The notes below the pieces were generated by a model that was not told the DNA's origin, did no database searches, and was given only the letters and a program-made list of their open reading frames with translations. Both the position numbers and the translations under genes were made by a program. This document shows positions 58,719 to 64,000 of a stretch of DNA of 64,000 nucleotides, piece after piece. How positions within the stretch are numbered: position 1 is the first letter of the stretch; every line of letters begins with the position of its first letter. Source of the stretch: Candidatus Nanosynbacter sp. TM7-076. GTDB lineage: Bacteria; Patescibacteriota; Saccharimonadia; Saccharimonadales; Saccharimonadaceae. The stretch lies in assembly GCF_022828325.1 (NCBI RefSeq), contig NZ_JAJQJS010000002.1, positions 302,601 through 366,600 of the forward strand, in the 5' to 3' direction.

Positions 58719-58748
58719 AGATACGTTGTTAACGAAATGGAGGATAAC

Positions 58749-59018
58749 GTGAGTACACCTATTAAGCCTCTTGGCGACCGTGTTGTAGCGGTGCGTGAAG
58801 AAGCAAAGACTCAGACAGCGAGCGGAATTTACTTGCCTGATAACGCTAAAGAAAAGCCAGTAGTTGCGGAAGTTAAATCAGTTGGCGGCGATGTGAAGAA
58901 CGTCAAAGTCGGTGATCGAATTGTCTATAAGGAATATTCGACTACGGATTTGAAAATTGACGGCACAGAATATTTGGTTGTTCGTGAAGAAGATATTTTA
59001 GCAACGGTTGTTGGATAA
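58749..59018 (+). CDS. groES: Co-chaperonin GroES
   Basis: 89 residues, the seven-subunit lid of the GroEL cage. IKPLGDRVVAVREEA at about 5-19, the mobile loop TASGIYLPDNAKEKP at about 23-37, VGDRIVYKEYSTTDLKIDG and the final EEDILATV match the family from end to end. The start is the GTG at 58749, because GGAGG sits 6 bases before it and the ATG at 58689 would lie in the promoter and operator. It runs 16 bases before groEL in the same message, under CIRCE control. Confidence 0.95.
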   Translation: MSTPIKPLGDRVVAVREEAKTQTASGIYLPDNAKEKPVVAEVKSVGGDVKNVKVGDRIVYKEYSTTDLKIDGTEYLVVREEDILATVVG

Positions 59019-59034
59019 AAAGGGGAGTTTAATT

Positions 59035-60678
59035 ATGGCAAAAAAAGTTTTTTATGATGACGATGCGCGAAATCGCGTGCTTGGCGGTGCTAAATCGCTA
59101 TACGACGCAGTTAAGGTAACTTACGGTCCGAAGGGTCGCAATGTTGTGATTGCAAAGGGTTTTGGCGGTCCAACGGTTACTCATGACGGCGTAACTGTGG
59201 CTGAAGGAATTGAATTGCCAGAAAACGATGACGAAACGCTGGGCTACAAAGTCGGTGCCGATTTAATCAAGCAGGCTGCTAAGAATTTGAACAAGCAAGC
59301 AGGCGATGGCACAACGACTGTAACGGTGTTGACATACTCGATTTTGAAAGAGGCAAATCGATTGATTGCGGCTGGACATAATCCGATGGAACTTAGAAAA
59401 GGCATCGAGCAAGCTGGCGCGGAAATTGTTAAAGAATTGAACAAGCTGGCTGAGCCGATTGAAGGCAAGTCTGACCGCGTGGCTGAAGTTGCTACGATTT
59501 CGGCGGGAGATGCGGAAATTGGTAAATTGATAGCTGGCGTTATTGAGAAAGTTGGCAAAGACGGCGTGGTTACTGTTGAGGCTGGTCAAGGTTTGGAGCT
59601 GGAAGCTGAAGTTGTCGAAGGTTTTAGTTTAGATAAGGGTTGGGTGAGTCCGTTCTTTGTTACTGACGCGGGTCGCCAGGAAGCTGTGTACGAAAAGCCA
59701 GCAATTCTAATCACCGACAAGAAGATTTCTAGCGTGCAAGAATTCTTGCCAATGTTGGAAAAATTGGCACAAAGCGGTAAAAAGGACGTGGTTTTGATTG
59801 CTGATGAAGTTGAAGGCGAAGCATTGAGTATTTTGGTGCTAAACAAGCTGAAGGGTGTATTCAACACCGTAGCCGTTAAGGCGCCAAGTTTCGGTGATCG
59901 TCGTAAAGATGTACTTCGTGATATCGCTGTGCTGACTGGTGCGACTGTGATTTCTGAAGATCACGGATTGACATTCGAAAACGCTGGCTTGGAAGTTTTG
60001 GGTTCGGCGCGTAAGGTGATTGTTGGTAAAGACGAAACGACAATCATTGAAGGCGCGGGCAAGCCTTCAGGTGTGAAAGAGCGAATTGCTGAGATTAAAT
60101 CGCTTTCAGAAAATGCTTCTAGCGAATATGAGAAAGAGCAATTCGACAAGCGTGCCGCGGCATTATCTGGCAAGGTTGCGGTTATTAAAGTTGGTGGCGC
60201 GACTGAGACGGAAATTGACGAGAAGAAATTCCGCGTTGATGATGCAGTGGCGGCTACTAAGGCGGCTTTGGCTGAGGGAATTGTCGCTGGTGGTGGCGTA
60301 ACTTTGGTCAATTTAGCTGGCAATCTAAAAGTTAGCGGCGCGGATAGTTTGTCGGTCGGTCGACAAATCCTAAAAGACGCTCTGAAGCAACCGTTCTTGC
60401 AGATTATGAAAAATGCTGGGTTGAATGCCGACGCGCTGCTTGCTCAAGTTGAATCTGGTAAACCTGGATTCGGCGTTAACGTTATGAAGCCAGAAGATGG
60501 TCTAATTGACGTGAAAAAGGCTGGTGTTATTGATCCGGCTCGTGTGACTAAAGAAGCTGTTCAAAATGCAGTGTCAATTGCGTCAACTGCAGCAACTATG
60601 GGCGCTTTGGTGGTTGATATTCCAGAGGCTGAAGTTGCAGCTGCTCCTGGCGGCATGCCAGGAATGGGTATGATGTAA
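59035..60678 (+). CDS. groEL: Chaperonin GroEL
   Basis: 547 residues, standard length. It has VKVTYGPKGRNVVIAK at about 23-38, the ATP-binding GDGTTTVTVLT segment at about 87-97, the apical-domain stretches and a C-terminal Gly/Met-rich tail (GGMPGMGMM) that lines the cage. ATP-driven folding chamber for cytosolic proteins. The ATG at 59035 begins MAKKVFYDDDAR and is preceded by GGGGAG 9 bases upstream; an earlier in-frame ATG at 59008 lies inside groES. Its cage would serve folding of the cell's small proteome. Confidence 0.98.
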   Translation: MAKKVFYDDDARNRVLGGAKSLYDAVKVTYGPKGRNVVIAKGFGGPTVTHDGVTVAEGIELPENDDETLGYKVGADLIKQAAKNLNKQAGDGTTTVTVLTYSILKEANRLIAAGHNPMELRKGIEQAGAEIVKELNKLAEPIEGKSDRVAEVATISAGDAEIGKLIAGVIEKVGKDGVVTVEAGQGLELEAEVVEGFSLDKGWVSPFFVTDAGRQEAVYEKPAILITDKKISSVQEFLPMLEKLAQSGKKDVVLIADEVEGEALSILVLNKLKGVFNTVAVKAPSFGDRRKDVLRDIAVLTGATVISEDHGLTFENAGLEVLGSARKVIVGKDETTIIEGAGKPSGVKERIAEIKSLSENASSEYEKEQFDKRAAALSGKVAVIKVGGATETEIDEKKFRVDDAVAATKAALAEGIVAGGGVTLVNLAGNLKVSGADSLSVGRQILKDALKQPFLQIMKNAGLNADALLAQVESGKPGFGVNVMKPEDGLIDVKKAGVIDPARVTKEAVQNAVSIASTAATMGALVVDIPEAEVAAAPGGMPGMGMM

Positions 60679-60693
60679 ATCTACCCCGAGCAA

Positions 60694-60727
60694 TAAAAAT
60701 CCCGCCGAAAATGGCGGGTTTTTATTT
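60694..60727. terminator. Bidirectional terminator after groEL
   Basis: CCCGCC (60701-60706) pairs with GGCGGG (60713-60718), with A-run before and T-run after. It ends groEL on the plus strand and also serves the convergent gene at 60740. Confidence 0.88.
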
Positions 60728-60739
60728 TGGAGAAATGAC

Positions 60740-61249
60740 TTAACGAGGATTTGAGAAATAGTCGATTTCTTTAATGATATCCAGTAGAGCCTGAGCACGA
60801 CGAGCTTCGTCAACAATAGCTACGGCAGCGTCGTGTGCTGGCGCGATCAAGGTTTTATCGTCAGTGGAGCGAAGAAGTAGTAGGTAAGTATCAAACTTTT
60901 CTTCTGGAGAAACATCTAGCTTGTCGACTAATGGACGCAACTCGTTCAAGGCAGTTTGCTTAATCGTATCAAGCGCAGGATCTGCAGTTGCAGTTGGAGT
61001 TGGTGCGCTGACCACTGGAGTTGGCGTAACTGGCTCTGGAGCGGCAGGCTTCGTTATGTCAGTAGCAGGCTCATCGCTCTGGTCTGTAGCGACAGGGTCT
61101 GGTGAGATGGTTGCAGGATTAATTACAGGTGAAGCTGTAGCATTTGTTTCTTCGAATTGTAAATTATTGTCTGTATCTTGTGATACACCAGCTAATACCT
61201 TAGCCAGTTCTTGGTCGTCACTGAATGATTGATTAGCTTGAGAATCCAT
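60740..61249 (-). CDS. Acidic protein with Pro/Thr-rich linker, unknown
   Basis: 169 residues, no named family known to me. The N-terminal half (about 1-95) is low complexity, rich in Asp, Glu, Thr, Ala and Pro, with repeats like PAAPEPVTPTPVVSAPTPT. The C-terminal 70 residues (about 97-169) look helical and folded (LNELRPLVDKLDVSPEEKFDTYLLLLRS and DEARRAQALLDIIKEIDYF). No signal peptide or membrane segment, so it is cytosolic. It may be a scaffold or adaptor. Weak GGTGGG sequence upstream of the ATG. It is divergent from the isomerase gene and ends at the groEL terminator. Confidence 0.68.
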   Translation of the reverse strand: MDSQANQSFSDDQELAKVLAGVSQDTDNNLQFEETNATASPVINPATISPDPVATDQSDEPATDITKPAAPEPVTPTPVVSAPTPTATADPALDTIKQTALNELRPLVDKLDVSPEEKFDTYLLLLRSTDDKTLIAPAHDAAVAIVDEARRAQALLDIIKEIDYFSNPR

Positions 61250-61326
61250 TATAACCCACCTTATATATTAAATTGTTTAAGCTTATATATGTTACACTAT
61301 AACATGAGTTAATCAAGGAGCGCAAG

Positions 61327-62367
61327 ATGTTAGATGATATGAATGTGATAAAACAATATGATCCAGGCGACGTTTTAAGCGGCGTTTTGAATATTCCAGA
61401 ACAAGCTCGATATGAAGTGTCGATTCACGAAAGTGCGAATCAGCGCCGAGATTTTAAGAATATTGTGATCGCGGGAATGGGCGGTTCGGCTTTAGCGGCT
61501 GATATGGTTCGAGTTTTGACCGCGGGCTGGTTGCATATTCCGCTTGAAGTGGTGAAGGGTTATGATTTGCCGGGATTTGTGAGCGAGGAAACGTTGGTTA
61601 TTGCGGTTAGTCATTCGGGCAATACTGAGGAAACTCTGAGTTGTTATCAGCAAGCATTGGAGAAGAAGGCGTGTCTGGCGGCTATGTCGACTGGTGGAGA
61701 GTTGATTGAGCGAGCGAAGAATGACAACGTAACTTACGCCCAAGTCCCAGCTGGCGCGCAGCCACGAATGTCGACGGTTTACCATCTGCGAGGATTGTTG
61801 AAATTATTACAACATTTTTGGGTGATTGATAATGATTTGTACGATCAGGTGAAAAATAGTGCTGATTGGTTGGCGGGCGAAATATCTAATTGGACAGCTA
61901 AAACGCCAGAAGCTGATAATTTGGCAAAGCAGATTGCGAAATTAACAATTGGCAAGACGTTGGTTGTTTTTGGCGGTGAATTGACTTGGCCGCTGGCGTA
62001 TAAATGGAAAATTAGCTGGAATGAATCAGCGAAGAATTTGGCGTTCTCGAATCAATATCCAGAATTTAATCATAACGAGTTCATTGGCTGGTCGTCGCAT
62101 CCTGTAGAGAAGCCGTTTGCGGTTTTTGATATTCGTAGCAATTTGGAGCGGGACAGAATCCGCGAGCGAATGGAGCTTAGCGATCGATTGTTAAGCGGCA
62201 AGCGACCAAAGGCGCACGTGTTGGAACTTCGAGGAAAGACGCTTATGGAGCAATTGCTGTGGGGCTTGGTGCTGGCTGACGCGGCTAGTATTTACACAGC
62301 CATTCTCAATGGAGTTAATCCTGGTCCAGTTCAGTTGATTGAAAAATTGAAAGCGGAACTTAGTTAA
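61327..62367 (+). CDS. Bifunctional phosphoglucose/phosphomannose isomerase
   Basis: 346 residues with two SIS domains. The first holds IVIAGMGGSALAADM at about 46-60 and ETLVIAVSHSGNTEETL at about 88-104; the second is C-terminal (about 200-346) with HNEFIGW at about 257-263 and a LLWGLVLADAASIY helix near the end. This pattern is the archaeal/CPR type of PGI/PMI, smaller than and unrelated in detail to the classical Pgi. It interconverts glucose-6-phosphate, fructose-6-phosphate and mannose-6-phosphate, feeding sugar-nucleotide synthesis such as the rhamnose locus. An AAGGAG site precedes the ATG. Confidence 0.9.
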   Translation: MLDDMNVIKQYDPGDVLSGVLNIPEQARYEVSIHESANQRRDFKNIVIAGMGGSALAADMVRVLTAGWLHIPLEVVKGYDLPGFVSEETLVIAVSHSGNTEETLSCYQQALEKKACLAAMSTGGELIERAKNDNVTYAQVPAGAQPRMSTVYHLRGLLKLLQHFWVIDNDLYDQVKNSADWLAGEISNWTAKTPEADNLAKQIAKLTIGKTLVVFGGELTWPLAYKWKISWNESAKNLAFSNQYPEFNHNEFIGWSSHPVEKPFAVFDIRSNLERDRIRERMELSDRLLSGKRPKAHVLELRGKTLMEQLLWGLVLADAASIYTAILNGVNPGPVQLIEKLKAELS

Positions 62368-62368
62368 T

Positions 62369-63580
62369 TTAATATCGTAGAGATTCGATAGGGTCGCGTC
62401 TAGTGGCGCGGGCTGCTGGATATACGCCAGAAATTACGCCGATGATTATGGATAGTCCAATTGATAAGACGGCCGTTTGCCAATAAATATAAGGCGTGAG
62501 CGGTAAATATAAGCTGGCAATATAAGCTCCTGCCAAGCCTAAGCCGTAGCCCAATATTCCGCCGAGGAATCCGATGATTGCTGCCTCGATTAAGAATTGA
62601 TTGATGATGTCCCAGCCCGTGGCGCCGACGGCTCGTCTGACGCCGACTTCACGCTGACGCTCGGCGACATTGACAAGCATCACGTTCATAACGCCTATTC
62701 CACCGATCAACAGAGAAATAATGCCGATGACAGTTAAGATTATCGAGAGAAACCTCGCGACATTAGACTTCTTTTCGTTTATCTCTTCGCCAGAAACGAT
62801 TCGATAATTTTTATCGCTATCATGATTCTTCTTCAAAATATCGTCAGCCGATTTTATGACTGAATTGAGATTTTTATGGTCTTTGGTAGTTACGATGATT
62901 TGCTGAATTTGCGGCGTGCCTTGGGTAAATTTTTTAATCATAGACAATGGAATAATGGCGGCGTTATTAAAATTCACGTCCAAATAACTGGCTGGATTTT
63001 CAATATTCTTCAACACGCCAACAACGGTCAATGGTTGATTTCGGATGTAAATAACGTTTCCGATGGACCTTTCAGTGCCGAACAGATCGACCGACAATTG
63101 CTGGCCGACGACAACTCCGCCAATGTCGTTAATAAATTGCCCAGTAGCAATTTGCAAATTGGCGACGTCTTTTAGCGATTCCGTACTGCCGATTAACGCG
63201 GCGTTTTGGATATCGACTTTACCTTCGCGGGCGCGCAGTTCAGCGTGTAAAAATGCGATAGGTGCGGCTTTTGTGTTAGCGATTTTCTCTATATCCCTGG
63301 CGTCCGTTTCAGTCAATGTGTTGACTGTCGTCGTGTTGTCGGATTCGGTCAGCAGATTCGGGACGGCTTTTTGATTGCCAGACTTAACAATGGCGACAGG
63401 AGCGTCTGATTGGTTGGAATTATCGCCGAATAGGTGATTAAATCCGCCAGTTAGAGATAGAACCATGGTGATGCTGGCGATGCCAATAGCTACGCCTACA
63501 ATTGTCAAAAATGTTCGTCCGCGATTAGCTCGTAGCGCCTGAGTAGCGTTCTCAAAATGATTTTTTACTAATATTTTCAC
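62369..63580 (-). CDS. MacB-type ABC transporter permease
   Basis: 403 residues. The N-terminal segment ([22 protein letters not shown], about 20-42) is followed by a large extracytoplasmic MacB periplasmic-core-like domain (about 50-270). Three more hydrophobic segments follow at about 282-310, 330-358 and 368-392, with the [15 protein letters not shown] coupling region at about 311-325 and the final [10 protein letters not shown]. Such permeases drive mechanotransmission-type export or lipoprotein and peptide handling. It overlaps the ATPase gene by 4 bases. The cargo is unknown. It ends convergently 1 base after the isomerase gene. Confidence 0.92.
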   Translation of the reverse strand: MKILVKNHFENATQALRANRGRTFLTIVGVAIGIASITMVLSLTGGFNHLFGDNSNQSDAPVAIVKSGNQKAVPNLLTESDNTTTVNTLTETDARDIEKIANTKAAPIAFLHAELRAREGKVDIQNAALIGSTESLKDVANLQIATGQFINDIGGVVVGQQLSVDLFGTERSIGNVIYIRNQPLTVVGVLKNIENPASYLDVNFNNAAIIPLSMIKKFTQGTPQIQQIIVTTKDHKNLNSVIKSADDILKKNHDSDKNYRIVSGEEINEKKSNVARFLSIILTVIGIISLLIGGIGVMNVMLVNVAERQREVGVRRAVGATGWDIINQFLIEAAIIGFLGGILGYGLGLAGAYIASLYLPLTPYIYWQTAVLSIGLSIIIGVISGVYPAARATRRDPIESLRY

Positions 63581-64000
63581 GATTTTTTCGCCCTCGATTT
63601 CTTTGAAAATTTTTGCTTCTTAGGTTTTTCTTCTTTTTCGTCGTCGACAATTAACTTCTTAGTGAACTTGCGCTTTTCCTTATGCTCGTCAGTGTCGATT
63701 TTTCCGTCCAACATAGTGATGACGCGACTGGCATAATGAGTCAATTCTGGGTTGTGAGTAACCATAATTATAGTATTGCCGCGACGATGTAGGTCGGACA
63801 ATTCTTCCATAATGAGATGACTCGATTTGCTATCCAAATTTCCTGTTGGCTCGTCCGCTAAGATAATTGACGGACTATTAACCAACGCTCTGGCAATTGC
63901 TACACGCTGAACCTGACCACCAGATAATTGATGCGGCATGTAATATTCGCGCTGTCCCAGATGAAAAGTTTTTAGAATGCGGCTAGCTTCTTGGAGTCGT
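63577..64000 (-). CDS. MacB/LolD-type ABC transporter ATPase (5' end outside window)
   Basis: Partial: the reading frame stays open to the right edge of the window, so only about the last 141 residues are seen. They include a [17 protein letters not shown] signature, Walker [14 protein letters not shown] and the H-loop [12 protein letters not shown], with Walker A lying beyond the edge. The C-terminal tail of about 40 residues is very Lys-rich, an unusual extension for this family. It energises the permease next to it, whose start overlaps by 4 bases. The ATG at 63939 is internal, because the sequence before it (REYYMPHQL) is part of the same protein. Confidence 0.93.
   Translation of the reverse strand, partial: RLQEASRILKTFHLGQREYYMPHQLSGGQVQRVAIARALVNSPSIILADEPTGNLDSKSSHLIMEELSDLHRRGNTIIMVTHNPELTHYASRVITMLDGKIDTDEHKEKRKFTKKLIVDDEKEEKPKKQKFSKKSRAKKS

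Overview
The window looks like a chromosomal segment of a Candidatus Saccharibacteria (TM7) member of the Patescibacteria/CPR. The reasons are the A+T-rich sequence, compact genes with many short overlaps, standard use of TGA as stop (so not the recoded Gracilibacteria), a minimal replication-origin locus, a type IV secretion-like locus with several VirB2-like pilins, and a FemAB/MurE/MurF wall set. The taxon is inferred from gene content; no 16S rRNA is present.

Layout. 1-21144 is a surface-polysaccharide locus. It holds dTDP-rhamnose synthesis (rfbB, rfbC, rfbD, rfbA), a nucleotidyltransferase, two GtrA plus family-2 glycosyltransferase pairs, a five-gene minus-strand unit (aminotransferase, oxidoreductase, ATP-grasp, SDR, HAD) that probably builds an unusual sugar, a large membrane protein, a secreted lysozyme-like protein, and an ABC polysaccharide exporter (Wzm/Wzt type) with two more glycosyltransferases. 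21125-25995 is the origin: jag, yidC, rnpA and rpmH on the minus strand, then DnaA-box DNA, dnaA, more DnaA-box DNA and dnaN on the plus strand. 25985-42344 is a long minus-strand unit encoding a type IV secretion-like machine: a lipoprotein, two VirB6/TrbL-like proteins, PrgI, a TraC/VirB4 N-domain-like protein, a VirB4 ATPase, a 1013-residue membrane protein ending in an M15 peptidase domain, a small membrane protein, a secreted lysozyme/CHAP protein, a PEGA protein and an unknown membrane-anchored protein. Divergently from it, beyond tRNA-Asp, six tandem VirB2-like pilin genes run from 42689 to 45062, and a seventh copy lies at 47985-48392.

45163-64000 is mostly housekeeping: Hsp20, ComF, rlmH, four tRNAs (Arg, three Ser), VanZ-RDD, valS, FemAB, tsaD, murE, murF, a two-gene unit with a nuclease-like protein, groES-groEL behind a perfect CIRCE element, a PGI/PMI isomerase and a MacB-type ABC transporter that runs off the end of the window.

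Together the genes describe a small cell that invests in its surface: polysaccharide assembly and export, wall synthesis and wall-cutting enzymes, and a pilus/secretion machine. This fits an episymbiotic lifestyle, but that link is inference. A recurring regulatory feature is a -10 hexamer, often with an upstream TGn, placed only 5-9 bases before the start codon, so many genes are probably transcribed without a leader. No stretch above about 300 bases lacks a gene; the longest gaps are the two origin segments flanking dnaA (223 and 245 bases). No rRNA, CRISPR array, prophage or insertion sequence was seen.
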